64,000 nt of DNA, taken from Ligustrum vulgare (taxonomy: Eukaryota; Streptophyta; Magnoliopsida; Lamiales; Oleaceae). Where the stretch lies: contig OY743189.1 of NCBI GenBank assembly GCA_963555705.1, positions 8,201,501 through 8,265,500 of the forward strand, read 5' to 3'. The position numbers and the translations under genes were made by a program. Numbering within the stretch: the stretch's first letter is position 1; every line of letters starts with the position of its first letter. The notes under the pieces were generated by a model. The model had not been told where the DNA came from, made no database searches, and saw only the letters and a list, made by a program, of their open reading frames with translations. Shown here piece after piece: positions 44,885-56,993 of the stretch.

Positions 44885-45748
44885 CTAGTCCTTCAAATCC
44901 GATGTGGTCATTCATGGGCGGATTGAGTTTTCCATAGTTTCGCAGCAATAATTCTGTTCAATCATTCAAATTGTATATATCTTGATTTTAAATGTTACAA
45001 TCATTCGAATTGTATATACTTTGATTTTAAATCTAACAATCATTCAAATTGTATATACTTTGATTTTAAATGTAACAATCATTCAAATTGTATATACTTT
45101 GACTTTATGAATGTGATGATTGTTCGTATTTAGTTCAATGCCTTAGTTTGTATGACCTTATCTGTTTAAGTGTGGACGCTTCCAAACAAAAACGTCTTGC
45201 AAACACCCTACGAAGATATTAAGTGTATAGTTCCTTAGATCTACGTAGCTCAAGGCATTCACGTTTGCTGGTTAGGTCTGACTATAACCACAAGTTTTGG
45301 TTTATATGACAACATTTGATTAAGTTTGAATGCTTCCAAACGCAGATGTCTTTTAAACGTATTGCACGGTTATATGAAGATAGTCCCTCAGATCTGAGTG
45401 GTTTGAGGCATCATGTTGACCAATTAGATCTGATTTTGACAAACATTTGAACATATCTAAATCACACTTTGTAAGACCTATGCAAACAAATTTGTATGAA
45501 CTCCCTTTGATGGTGCTAACACACTCAACCCTTACGCAGTGATCGCAGTGTAGGCTTATAAGAGTCCCTTGTTTTTAACAAACTTCATGCATGGCACAGA
45601 TGTATGGTGTTATTACCAAAATAATCTTGGAATTTGTGTTTATCCATTATGTTCATCTAATTAGTAATTGGTATAATCCTCGATGTAACTCACCTATGAT
45701 TTTATAAAATCATATGGTAATGCTGTAACCACTGAAGAGAAATTTAAT
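44885..45748 (-). repeat. Tat element 3' non-coding region with 39-bp tandem repeats
   Basis: Four units of about 39 bp (CAATCATTCAAATTGTATATAC and following) occupy 44956-45110. The rest is non-coding up to the end of integrase. Confidence 0.85.
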
Positions 45749-46771
45749 TTATTGAAAATAGTGACGAAGGTGGTCCGTGTTCCAAGGATTACATAAAGGT
45801 ACCCCAAATAAGTCCTCGATCATGTACGTTCCAGGCACCACCTCGGAAAAGACTTTGTAAGGGCCTTCCCAGTTAGGACCTAAAGTCTCTACTCCTGATT
45901 CTTGAGTTGAAGGAAGAACCTTTTTGAGGACTAAGTCCCCAACATTAAAGTGTCGACTTTTTACCCTCTTGTTGTAGTATCGAGCCATCTTTTTCTGTAC
46001 TTGGCCATCACCACTTGGGAATCATTTCGTTTTTCCATGAGGAAATCCAAACTAGCCCTTTGTACTTCTTCGTTTCTCACTTCGTCGTAATGAATTTGAC
46101 GAAGAGAAGGGATCCCAATTTCAACTGGACATACCGCCTCGACTCCATATGCCAATGAGAAAGGTGTTTCACCAGTAGCGGTGTGCAAGATGGTTCGAAG
46201 TGCCCATAGTACTTGTGGGAGTTCATCCACCCATGCACCCTTTTTGGACTCCAACTTCCTTTTCAGGGTATTTTTTATGGTCTTGTTCACAGCTTCGACC
46301 TGTCCGTTAGCCTGTGGGTGATGTGGAGATGAAAACAGTTTCTTAATTCCGAACCGGCATATGACATTCTTCCAAATGAACTTGGTGGTGTTGGCCTCGG
46401 TGATTCTCATCAGAGGTTCCGCCTCGACCTACTTGATGAAGTAGTCAACTGCCACTATCGCAAAGCAATTATTACCAGCACCCCTAGGCAAAAGGCCAAG
46501 GGCTAGTCATCACAGTTAGCTTGTGATGCGGCTGATGTGGTATGGCCGCATGTCTTTGGCATTTATCGCACTTGCGCACGAAGTCATGGGAGTCCTTTCG
46601 CATAGTAGGCCAAAAATATCCCTGTTTAAGGGCTTTCCGAGCTAGTGATAACGCCCCGGCGTGGTTGCCACATATGCCCTCATGGATTTCTCTCATTACA
46701 TACCGTCCTTCCTCTGGCCCCACACATCTCAGCAAAGGGGAGGTTGTAACTCCGTTTATAAAGCAGGTCAT
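45749..46771 (-). pseudogene. Tat element integrase, internally deleted
   Basis: The zinc-binding domain is intact: HEGICGNHAGALS with GYFWPTM and CDKCQRH (HHCC). The catalytic core is damaged. The sequence from WPFA jumps to an Arg-Gly-Ala-Gly-Asn-Asn stretch, so the usual WGMD...GPLP region with the first catalytic Asp is lost. After CRFGI it jumps to KKLFSSPHHPQANGQVEAV, so the second Asp motif (SDNGTQF type) is also lost, while the Glu remains. A TAG replaces Trp in the IVAVDYFIKW motif (46442-46444). The C-terminal GPY-like region (NWEGPYKVFSE) is present. It cannot be functional. Confidence 0.85.
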
Positions 46772-46838
46772 CCAAGAGTATGAAATTCGCAGTGCATTTT
46801 TGCAGCTTCCGAGCTGCCTCTAGCTCGTTTGGCATGGT

Positions 46839-49016
46839 CTAATGCTTCAAATATGCTATCATGGGATTCATCCAAGATCCTTCTTCTTCTATTGCCAAAA
46901 TCTCCGGCCCTGGCTCAATAGAAGAAGTCAACATGTGCTCAACTGGGATCAGATTATGGAGCTCTGAATCACTACTGCTTGCTAATTTGGACAAAGCATC
47001 GGCGTTGGAATTCTCAGTTCTGGGAATGTGCTGTAACTCCATTTTTCCGAAGTGCACAGCCAAATCTCTTACTTTCTTCAAGAAAGCGACCATAGCAGGT
47101 TCTTTGGCAGAAAATTGCCCATTAAATTGACTCACAACGAGCTGTGAATCACTATTCACCACTACGGACTTAATCTTCAAAGCTTTTGCAAGTCTTAACC
47201 CGGCTAATAACGCCTCGTATTCAGCAACATTGTTTGAGGCTTTAAAGTCAAAGCGGATCACACTATGTAGTTTGAATCTCTCTGGGCTTCTTAGCAATAT
47301 TCCTGCACCGGATCGTCCCTCAGTCGAGGACCCATCAACGAACAATTTCCACTCTCGGATGTCATCCGTGTTATCAATCATCTCGACCTCCGGTGGATGT
47401 GTGAATTCGACTATGAAATCTGCCAACGCTTGACCCTTTACAGCGGTCCGATGCTCATAATGTAGGTCGAACTGGCTGATTTCAGTCGCCCACTTCATTA
47501 ACCTCCCAGATACATTTGGTTTTTGCAACACCTGTCTCATGGGAAAGTTCGTGAGCACACGTATGGAGTGTGACTGAAAGTAGGGACGAAGTTTGCAAGA
47601 GGCTGTGATCAACGAGAGAGCAAGTTTCTCCATATCTGGGTAACGTGTCTCGACATCCAGCTTGGCTTTGCTTACATAATATACTGGGAACTGATTCGTA
47701 TCCTCCTCTCTGACCAATACCGAGCTAACAGCCTCTTTTGATACGGCTAAATACAAGTAGAGAGGCTCGCCAGCCTTCGATTTTGATAGCAATGGGGGCT
47801 GTCCCAAAAATGTTTTCAGGTCGGCAAAAGCCTTCTCACATTCCGGTGTCCATTGAGATTGCTTTCCCCCCTTCAAGACCTTAAAGAATGGTAAGCATTT
47901 GTCAGTGGATTTGGAAACGAATCGATTCAAGGCCGCAATTCTCCCCATTAAGCTTTGCACTTCTTTTGGATTTCGAGGTGATTGCATGCTTACCAAACCG
48001 TTGATTTTATAGGAATTAGCTTCGATCCCCCTCTTATTCACCATGAACCCAAAAATCTTTCTAGACGCTACCCCAAAAGCGCACTTCGCTGGGTTGAGCT
48101 TCATTCGATATTTCCTCAAAACATCGAAGGCTTCTGACAAATGGCGGATATGATCCGTGGCGACCATGCTTTTGACCAGCATGTCATCAACATATACCTC
48201 CAGGGTGTTTCCTAATTGTTCTGAAAACATGCGATTTACCAGCCTCTGATAGGTAGCTCTAGCACTTTTCAAGCCAAATGGTATAGTTTTGTAACAATAG
48301 AGTCCTCTATCTGTAATAAACAAAGTATGCTCCTCGTCCTATTCACACATGGGGATTTGATTGTACCCGGAGTAGGCATCCATAAAGCTCAGCAACTCAT
48401 GTCCTGCTGTGGAGTCAACCAACTGATTGATCCGAGGCAGTGGAAAACTTTCTTTGGGACATGCCTGGTTCAAATTGGAGAAATCAATACATACTCTTAG
48501 CTTCCCATTATGTTTTGGTACCAAGACAGGGTTTGATACCCACTTAGGATATCAGGACTCTCTAATGAAGTCATTTTTCAGCAGCCTCGTAACCTCTTCT
48601 TTCAAGGCGTCATACTTATCAGAACTCATAGGCCTTCTCTTTTTCCTGTGCCCAGGGCTTCTAGGATCAAGCTGGAGTCTGTGGCATGCCACCTTAGGAT
48701 CGATCCCAACCATGTCATCATGTTTCCATGTGAATACATCGAGGTTCTCAAGTAAGAAGCTTTTCAGCTGATCTTTGTATTCAACCGGTGAGTCCAACCC
48801 AATCTGCAACTCCTTGATTGGGTCACTTAGATCTACACCGAAGCATTCCAACTTTTCAGCTGGAGTGGAGCAACTGCTTCCTGCCATTCTTGGGTCCAAA
48901 TCTGCCAGATCTTCTTCCGGCGTCATTTTAACATCCTCAATTTCTGAGGGTCTTCCACCTAGTCTTTCAGGGTCTGGAGCGGCTTTGGCCATTGCCACAT
49001 CGTTGATCATGTTCAA
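46839..49016 (-). pseudogene. Tat reverse transcriptase, RNase H and second RNase H
   Basis: The RT begins at 49016 with HRLQLDP..HRKKRR, then GKLRVCIDFSNLNQACPK (48500 region), SFMDAYSGYNQI, and after a break FGLKSARATYQRLVNRMF and VYVDDMLVKS. RNase H follows (YYVSKAKLDVETRY, LALSLITASCKLRPYF). The second, archaeal-type RNase H reads KLFVDGSSTEGRSGAGILL, then NNVAEYEALLAGLRLA and NSDSQLVVSQFNGQF, and ends IPRTENSNADALSKLAS. Stops: TGA at about 48552 and TAG at 48333-48335 break the polymerase. Confidence 0.9.
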
Positions 49017-49065
49017 GCTTCGGTCCTGAAATTTTCGGATTGCATTTGTGTAACAGGCCCGCGAT

Positions 49066-50254
49066 TCAGTTTGATTCCCCCCTTACAGTTGCAACACCAT
49101 GCTCCATGGGGAACTTCATGTAATTATATTTTGTATGAGTTGCAGCTCCCAAGTTAATGAGACCTGGCCTCCCAATTGAGCCATGATAGGAGGAAATTCT
49201 GTCCACAACCAAGAATTCCATGGGAATTCTGGAAAGAGTTGGCGCTTGCCCTACTTCAGTCATATATTGGGTTTGAAACTGAAACGAGTGGGGTGCTGAT
49301 CCCCATCTTATCAAAAGTTACCCTGTAAATCACATTTACCGAGCCACCATCATCCACCATCATTCGTGACAACCCATTCCGGGCCACTACTACCCTGATA
49401 ACTAATGCATCATTGTGTGGAAAGTGTACTCCAATAGCATCGTCTTGGGTGAATGTGATAGATTCTGTCCGAGGCATCCCAACAGGATGTGAATGGATAT
49501 GGTAATTCACGTTGGCGGGCTGCTTAGCTTCTCTGATATATCTCTTTTGGGAGTTGTTTGTGCTCCCACCTGGGTGGGGGCCTCCCGGTATTGTATCGAT
49601 TTCACGAATAGGAAGGTCGGCCACAGGCATAGGTGGTTCCCGCGAATCTTTATCATGCGCCAAGGTGGTATCCTGGCCCTTTTTCCTGTCTCTTTGACGA
49701 TTGTCAACCCTCTCTTTAGTTGAGTTCTTCCACGGAGCTCTCCTATCAGCCCGGTTGAATTTCTGGCCTCCTGATTTTTGAGTTCTCTCCGTATCAGGGG
49801 AGAAATCGTTTCCCCTTCCACCATGCGCATTTTGGTCTGCCAACATGTGGATTTCCCTGCAATCTTCTGTTGCGTGACCGTAATACCTGTGGTAGGCGTA
49901 GTAAGCCCCAATCATGGGCTGCTTTCCACCTCGGCTACTTTCCATCCTTCCTTGAGTTGTGGGAGGATTCTGGGAAGGAGTGTTAGAATGCAAGTGGGGA
50001 ATAGCTTCCGTGATTTTTGTGGCATAGCTAGAGCCTGTCCCCGGAAATGGACACGGCGCCCCACCTCGGTTACTGCCGAACCGGTCCTTGTTACCCCCTT
50101 TCTTGAGGCTTGCTTCATTGGAATACCCAAGATTGTATCTCCCTTGAGGGTGGCTGTCTCTGGCTCTAGCCATCTCTCTGACACGATCTCCTCCTTCATC
50201 AGGTCTACTAGGGCATTGTAGTTCCTTAGTTTCTGGCTTCAAACATCTCTCCAA
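49066..50254 (-). pseudogene. Tat gag C-terminus and protease
   Basis: Gag's tail is rich in Arg/Asp/Gly/Ser and includes the zinc-knuckle-like YYAYHRYYGHATEDCREI. The protease follows with HFPHNDALVIRVVV and MVDDGGSVNVIY, where the active-site D-T/S-G is D-D-G, then the RIPMEFLVVD and SSYHGSIGRPGL motifs in a shifted frame (49314-49066). At least one frameshift lies at about 49260-49310. The active-site reading is the consensus-variant type and may still be decay. Confidence 0.75.
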
Positions 50255-50256
50255 AA

Positions 50257-51207
50257 CATGCTCGTCATATAAAGCCCTCCTTTCAAAGAGGAAAACATCT
50301 CCGCCTTCGTGATGTTTTCACAAATGTGCATCTCTTTGGTAAACCGTGCTAGGTAACTTTTCAGAGATTCATCCCTTCCTTTCCTTAGATCCTAAAGGCG
50401 TTGGAGTGGGAGCTGGCCAGGCCTGAAGGAAACAAAGCCATTTTTAAAGGCTGTTTTCAAATCTCTCCAACTGTGGATGCTGCCTAGAGGGAGCTTTTTG
50501 TACCATCGTATCGCGCTTCCTTCCAGTGTCAAAGCAAAAGCCTTGCACTTCAGTGTCGGGGTGGATCCGACAATTTCCATGCTAGCGCGGTAGTTTAGCA
50601 GGTGATCCTCAGGGTCACCTCGGCCAGAATACTTTGCCATTTCCGGCATTTCAAAGTCGTGAGGCACTGGGAACCTACGGATGCCCTCCGTGAAGGGGCT
50701 TATTCCCTCTTCGTCATCTAGCTCGTATGACGGAAACTCACTGTTCTCGTCATGACCGGAATACATCTGTCCATGGTGTTGGTCGTAGGGCAGTGGAACG
50801 TACTCTTGTTTTTGTGGTGGCAAAACTCGCCCGTAGTTTAGCCTTTCGAAGGTTGGAAGATCATTACGAGATTTGGTCAGGGCTGCTTCTACTCTCCTTT
50901 CCTGCCTATTCCTAGGCTCATGGGTGGGGGCTAATTTTTCTGCCCCTACGCCATCCTGGCCCCTATGCATTTCGCTTAGCGACGGGGCTTCTTCAGCTCG
51001 TCTCTCCCGCCTATTTCTAGGCTCAACTGCATTGTGCCGATCCTGATCAGTTCGACCCCCTAGCTTACCTCTGAATAACCCTCCTATTCGGCTGAAGACA
51101 CTGCCGGTCTTTGCGGGCGAAGCCTCCCTGTGTCTAGCTGGGAGTTGGTCTTGTTCTTCATGTGCTTCACGCTCTGGGCGTTCCTCGTAGAGGGGCCTGG
51201 ATTCCAC
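50257..51207 (-). pseudogene. Tat gag N-terminus
   Basis: A 271-codon frame with an Arg/Glu-rich, low-complexity start and then the gag core: RRFPVPHDFEMPEMAKYSG, NYRASMEIVGS, GSAIRWYKKLP and SWRDLKTAF. The frame stops at 50392 before the gag tail. The 50257-50391 part reads in another frame (the linker ending in KEVH-type residues). Confidence 0.8.
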
Positions 51208-51957
51208 CTCGGCATATGCCTATGGATCTTGATAATAATAGGAGGCAGTGGCCGCATCGGATGGTGAGTAATGTGGCTGTGAGTATTGCGGAGGCATCAT
51301 GGGCTCGTTAACAACATACCCTCTAGCCATGTAGGCATTCATCGCAGCAGTCTGTTCTATCTGCTATTTCTGCATTTCTAGCATTTGGGCCACCATGCGA
51401 GTCATGTCTCGCAACACGCGGAGATTACGGTGCCGACGTGGAGGGTTAGGTTGTACCACTCCCTCATTGGCGTTCTCATGAGGTCCTTGAGGAGCCTCCT
51501 CCTCGCTGTGCTGACCATTCTACCCCTACGGGGGTTAATATCACCGTCGCTTTCATTCATGTTCAGAGAAATTTCTTGGTTTATTTTTATCTTTCAAGGA
51601 TAAATGGACTTTTACCTCAATGCTCCGAGCCTTTTTTTCAAGGTTGTTAAAATTATATTTCAAAGTTATACGCCTTTTTCAAGGTTAACAAACTTGTATT
51701 TCAAAGTTTTAAGCATTTTTCAAGGTTAACAAACTTATATTTCAAAGTTTTAAGCCTTTTTCAAGGTTAACAAACTTATATTTCAAAGTTTTAAGCCTTT
51801 TTCAAGGTTAACAAACTTATATTTCAAAGTTTTTGCAGTTCTCCGCTCTTTTTGCAAGAGGTTAATCGTCCTTTTTCTAAAACTTCCTTTCTATGTGTGG
51901 CTTTTCACCATGCGTTTTCGTGGTTAGCAGTATGGCTTCCCACAGATGGCGCCAAAA
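51208..51957 (-). promoter_or_regulatory. Tat element leader: primer-binding site and tandem repeats
   Basis: Next to the LTR, the minus strand reads TGGCGCCATCTGTGGGAAG (51936-51954), a primer-binding site of the form used by Tat elements; the tRNA is not assigned with certainty. Five 38-40 bp units with TTTCAAGGTTAACAAACTTAT lie at about 51638-51835. The rest is an Asn/Thr/Arg-type non-coding leader. Confidence 0.7.
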
Positions 51958-52642
51958 TGTTGACCACAAAATCTGGCTGGACCTTGGACAAACACGTCTC
52001 AGCTCCTTCCTCTTGAACGCGTGAATGTCCTGCACACTGTGACAAACTATCAGTTTGCAAAGGGGGCCGAGATGGCTCCCATTTGCACTCCGATGCCAAA
52101 GTCAGCGGCCATGTTTAGCAGATATAATTTGAGTACGAGAAATATAAGTGCATAAAGAGAGAAAAGGGAGTGAGAGAAATATATATTTAGTTAAGAGTAT
52201 GAAATTATTAACCCCTTCCTTGGAGGCAAGTGTGTTCTATTTATAGAAGGATTCGTTGCCCTGGATTGTGACACATGGCGGACTTTTACACGTGTATTCA
52301 CCCTAGCTCTTGAAGGGGACAACCTTGCTTTTTGACCGTAATCATTGCTACATTTCGTAGGGGATGAGCGCCTGTCACATCTTGGTAAAGGCAGTATCAC
52401 ATCTCTGACTTCATCCCTGGTCCCATCCTTTCATCCGAGGCGCTACCTAAACACCTCGGCTAAGCATAAAGCGCTTCTGCTAGACACAAACCAGTTCGGC
52501 CAGGGGGGCTCGTGTGCCTTTCCACCTCAGCCATTGGCCCAAGGAGATATCCTGGACTTTTAATCATGGGCTAAAGTTCATGGGCCCTCATTGGGCCTTC
52601 ACTGGTGGCCCAACGTGTCATATTTTGGGTACGATCTCAACA
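51958..52642 (-). repeat. Tat element 5' LTR
   Basis: It matches 44211-44884 and is slightly longer. Its minus-strand end lies next to the primer-binding site. Confidence 0.95.
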
Positions 52643-52647
52643 TACAC

Positions 52648-52955
52648 TGTTGGACAATTTAAACTAAAAGAGATATACGAAGATATTGACTATACTATCC
52701 TAAATAGAATAGAATTTAATTCTGTCGAAACAACAAAAAATATAAGTACAGTTTATAAATTTATAGAAAAATACGATGATACAGAAAGTGAAGTTTCAGA
52801 AAGAATAACGTTAGGATATATAACTTAAAAAGATCATCCTAAATCTTTTGAAAAATTATTACAATATAGAACATTTTTAGAATAACTTAAAAGATTAAAA
52901 AATATAAATATAACCAGAAGTACTGTATTAAATCAACCTGACTAAGTTCGGGGAT
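52648..52955 (+). pseudogene. Right part of the split viral ORF and end of cluster
   Basis: An acidic, helical open frame runs from the insertion site to a TAA at 52826-52828 and ends ...ERITLGYIT. Beyond the stop is AT-rich sequence with Leu/Lys/Asn-type broken frames up to about 52940. The viral block is no longer recognisable after about 52955, so its right edge is approximate. Confidence 0.5.
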
Positions 52956-55427
52956 ATATCTTGCAAGTTAACAATCCTTTTCATTAAGGGTAATTTGGAC
53001 ATTTCAACAGAAAGATCTATTTTACTAAAGTTATTGTCCACCAAATCTATTTAACTAAGAACCCCAAGAAAAAATATATATATTTTTTAAATAATTTTTA
53101 TTCTGGTTCCCACCGTTTTTGGTTCAACAACTTTTAAAGCGACTAAAAAATCTCAAGCATATATGATTATATCAATGTTCTAAAACACGTGCGTTGTGCG
53201 CGCACAATGCGCACGTTAGCGTGATGCGCGCCTGTAACGTACAATAACAATAAAAGGAGCGAAAAACGCAATCAACGGAGAATGTTGACCAAAAATCACG
53301 CACAATAATGCTTTCACGCGCAAATGCGCGCTTTTTTAATATTATTATTATTTTAATTATTAATTAAAAATTTTAAAAACTCAGCACCCTGTTAACCGGT
53401 CAAGCGGTCAACCGTTTCAGAATATTATATTATTATTTTATATTACTTATAAAAATAAAAAAGGAATTCTAAACTCCAAAGGGGTCAATTGTACATTTGT
53501 TTGCTGAATGCTGACCTACTACATGAGTGTCTACTTTCTCCTAAAACAGCGTTTAAATAGGCGCAGTGACTCTTACTTTAGTCCAATGCAACTGATGTGG
53601 GATAAGTAGTAAAGGTAAAGCTTCTTCCACTTTGTAAATAGGAAATGTTTAGCCAGCACTTGCTTTTTTTTATAATTATTTTATTTTTCTTTTAATAACA
53701 ACCCTTATCACGTTGAAAAATATATATATATTTTTTCATTCTCTTTTATTTATTCAATTCTCCACTTATTTGTATTTCATTATTAGTAATAATTTAATCT
53801 CATTTTAGATGTGTTTGATATGCATTATTTTCAATTATTTAATGATTTAGACTGATTAAAAATTATTAGAAAAATTAAAATTGAAAAACGCTTTTTAACG
53901 TATACTCCAGCTTAAGTTTCAAAAATTTGACTTTTGAAATTCACGTTTCATCACGTTTCAAGCTTTTTAGAACACTGAATTATATAAAATAATGCAAGAC
54001 ATTGTGGAAACGTGTTGTTTAGAAAATAGATTGTAGGGCCCAAGTACAATTGGCTACAGATGTACTCTTCAATCAGGGGAAACTTTGATGTGAAAATTTC
54101 ACTTGCACTAGGTTTTTTGGGTCACGGACATCTTGATGTTTGGATTGAACAGAATATATAATATAGATGATTTCTTTCGACTCAACGCGTTTTCATGTAC
54201 CCACAAATTGTCCCTCTTCAATGCTTAATTGAGTGTTTTTTGAATTTTTTATGTTTTTTTGGTAGATCAATGATTAAAAATTGGAGAGTGAAAATATGTG
54301 TGATTAAAAAATAGTTTGAAAAATTGTTTTATTTATAAATTTATTTATAAATTATAACTATTGCGTAAAAGAACGGAGTGGTCTCAACAAAAATAAGGCC
54401 AAAATAAAAAAGGGCAAGTCCTCAACCTTGCACCACTTGAGGCACATTCTGCAATTTACATCATTTATCAAAGTTCAAGACAGAACAGGCGAGGACCGTT
54501 GAGATTGTGGTTCAACCTTTTTTTAATTTATGGAATAGAAATTTTAAAGGGCACACCTGGGCAACTAGATATCCCCTATTGGAGGTGTCCGCCCCCCCCC
54601 CCCCCCCCACGACAATGACTCCCCCACTGACCACATAGATAGTGCCTCTAAGGGCACCATAAAACCTCTGTTATGGACCACTTCATTCTCGAGCGGGGAT
54701 AATTGAGAATTTATTTTTATGAGAATTAAGAGTGTAATGTATTTGATTTGATTTATTTTCTAGGTGGAAAAGTGAGAAAATTTTCAAGTTTTATTATTTT
54801 ATTGACATTATTTTCCAGAAAAAATTTAATAATATTGAGCTATTTTAATAAATTTTTTAACAGTACTTGATAATAATAATATTAATTTCTTCGAAAAAAA
54901 TAAATTAATTAACAACAAAAAATGTCAAACGAGGTAAAAAAAAATTTCCCCACCTTAGCCTCTGTTTTGATCTATAGATTTTTTTGGTTTATAAGCCAAA
55001 TTTTAAAGTATACAATTTTTCAAATCAATCTCTAACCATATATATTTTCTCTCTCCACTTTTTAACCATCCATCTACCTCCAAAAACGTGAAAAAAAATT
55101 CTTGTTTTTAAACCAATTCAATCTCCGAACAGTGGCTTAATACATGAGAAAACAAATTCCTTCAAAGATGGAATTGAGGCTGATGTAAAAGACATTATCT
55201 ATCAAATAAAGCAAAAGATTGAAAAAGAGATGGAAAATAAAGGGCTATGAAATGGACCCTAATAATTGAATCACTCAGACAAAATCCCTTTCAGTCACCG
55301 CTTACAGCAGAATTCCGAGCAAAGATTGGCTCTTCTCGCGTAGCAAAATCTATCACAAGTACAACCCCAATGTAAAGACCACTTCAAATAACTTAACAAA
55401 CACCGACTTTAGACAACATAAGAAATT
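52956..55427. other. Intergenic stretch without genes
   Basis: It has a GCGCGCACAATGCGCACG-rich palindromic patch (53190-53330), a run of 17 C (54592-54608) and AT-rich filler. The 3' end (55170-55427) is presumably the 3' untranslated region of the gene on the minus strand. Confidence 0.5.
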
Positions 55428-56993
55428 TTATATTTTCTGATATGGTAACACTGGAATGCTTTGTTCATTTCTGAAGAAATTCTCCGGATCCACCTCTGTC
55501 TTAATCTTTACCAATCTATGGAAATTATCCTTGAAATACTTAGTCCCATAAACTGCGCCTTCTAGGTAATTGTTTTTCCCACTGTGGTTAATCCCCAAAT
55601 CAAGATCCCTGTAATTCAGAAATGATCCCCTCGGCGACTTGGAGACGAAAGGAGTCATATAAGAATATAATTTTCTTGTCAAATCTATATATTTTTCCGC
55701 AGCTTCAACGCCGTTTTCTTCCCAGTTTGTTGCATACTGAAGCTTGAATAGATTTCCAGCTCTGTGTGGAAAAGGTTTTTCTGATGGTGGAATCTCAGCC
55801 ATTCGTCCTCCAAGTGGATTGAACGTAAGCATTACACTTTCTACTTCTATCATCTTCTTGAATATGAACTCCAAACCCTGTTTTGGAATAGGGGTTGTTA
55901 TGTAATCGGATTTCCTCTTCAGGTGGGTTAGTACCTGAGGAACCCTACTGAGAAGAACGTTAACTGGAGTTCCGGCAGGGAAGTTTGTCCAAAAAACAAC
56001 AGATTCAGCCCAACTCATTTCAATACAGTCGGATTCTTTCAATCCCAGTTCTGGAAAAGTTTCATTCATGAGGGAAAGAAGATTCTCGGAATCTCCAAGG
56101 CACAAGGCCCAGAATGTTGCTCTATTGGTTTTTTCTCCGGTTCGGACACTACTTTTCACGACATCAAGTGACATTCTGATGAAGAGTTCTTCGGGCAATT
56201 TGTGTGCAACTTGCTGGTAACGGTAAACGATGTTACTTAAGTTTTCCCCGTAAGTTTTTGTTACTCGGAAAACAGTAACTGTAGGGGGAATTCGAACGAG
56301 CTTGATTTTATATGCTACAACAACTCCAAAGCTGGATCCACCGCCTCCAGTAATTGCCCAGAACAAATCTTCTCCCATTGATACACGGTCAAGAATCCGG
56401 CCATTAACGTCAATTAATTGTGCATCAATAATGTTGTCAATGGAGAGGCCGTATTTTCTCATCAGGTTACCATATCCGCCACCACCGAAGTGGCCACCAA
56501 CGCCAACTGTCGGGCAAACTCCGGCGGGGAAGCCATGAACATTACTTTTCTCTGCTATTCTATAGAAGACTTCACCAAGAGTGGCTCCAGTTTGAACCCA
56601 TGCAGTTTCATTTTGTATGTTGACATTGATGGACCGGAAGTTGAACATATCAAGAATGAAAAAAGGAACATCTGAAACATACGAGACACCTTCATAATCG
56701 TGGCCTCCACTGCGGATTTTCATTTGCAGGCCATGAAGTTTTGCGCTAACAATGGCTGCTTGTATGTGAGAAACATGCGTTGCAGTCAGAATCAGTCGTG
56801 GTTTAGGGGTTGTAGATTCATTGAACCTCAAGTTTCGTATGTAAGATTTTAAAACAGAAGAGTATGAGGAATTTTCAGGAGTATACAACACTGAAGAAAT
56901 TGGATTAGAGGGTTCAGAATGGCTCTCAAGGCATTCCAGAAAACCCTCAAGAGATGATGAATTATTTTCAGTGGCCCATAGAACAGAACCCAT
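55428..56993 (-). CDS. Berberine-bridge-enzyme-like FAD-linked oxidase
   Basis: An intronless 521-codon gene. The FAD-binding PCMH-type domain spans about residues 60-235. Motifs RSGGHDYEG (His98) and GVCPTVGVGGH (Cys160) are the two residues that hold FAD bicovalently in this family, 62 residues apart as in known members. SMGEDLFWAITGGGG follows. The substrate/BBE domain ends with FLNYRDLDLG (Tyr461, the catalytic-Tyr position), NFFRNEQSIP and the terminal LPYQKI. BBE-like enzymes oxidise alkaloids, cannabinoids, monolignols or carbohydrates; the substrate is not predictable here. The reading frame is open further upstream to 57101, but that start is GTG and a TAA lies just beyond; the first ATG is at 56993. 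No clear signal peptide follows it, which is unusual because most family members are secreted or vacuolar. A missing first exon is possible. Confidence 0.9.
   Translation of the reverse strand: MGSVLWATENNSSSLEGFLECLESHSEPSNPISSVLYTPENSSYSSVLKSYIRNLRFNESTTPKPRLILTATHVSHIQAAIVSAKLHGLQMKIRSGGHDYEGVSYVSDVPFFILDMFNFRSINVNIQNETAWVQTGATLGEVFYRIAEKSNVHGFPAGVCPTVGVGGHFGGGGYGNLMRKYGLSIDNIIDAQLIDVNGRILDRVSMGEDLFWAITGGGGSSFGVVVAYKIKLVRIPPTVTVFRVTKTYGENLSNIVYRYQQVAHKLPEELFIRMSLDVVKSSVRTGEKTNRATFWALCLGDSENLLSLMNETFPELGLKESDCIEMSWAESVVFWTNFPAGTPVNVLLSRVPQVLTHLKRKSDYITTPIPKQGLEFIFKKMIEVESVMLTFNPLGGRMAEIPPSEKPFPHRAGNLFKLQYATNWEENGVEAAEKYIDLTRKLYSYMTPFVSKSPRGSFLNYRDLDLGINHSGKNNYLEGAVYGTKYFKDNFHRLVKIKTEVDPENFFRNEQSIPVLPYQKI

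Larger units (their letters stand above)
44211..52642 (-). mobile_element. Tat-type Ty3/gypsy retrotransposon inserted in the caulimovirid
   Basis: An 8,432-bp element with LTRs of 674 bp (44211-44884) and 685 bp (51958-52642), TG...CA ends, and a 5-bp duplication TACAC (44206-44210 and 52643-52647). On the minus strand the order is 5' LTR, primer-binding site, 5' leader with tandem repeats, gag, protease, RT, RNase H, second archaeal-type RNase H, integrase, 3' leader repeats, 3' LTR. The extra RNase H is the hallmark of the Tat lineage. The two LTRs are nearly identical by eye, so the insertion is recent relative to the virus, yet the coding part has several stops and deletions. Confidence 0.93.
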
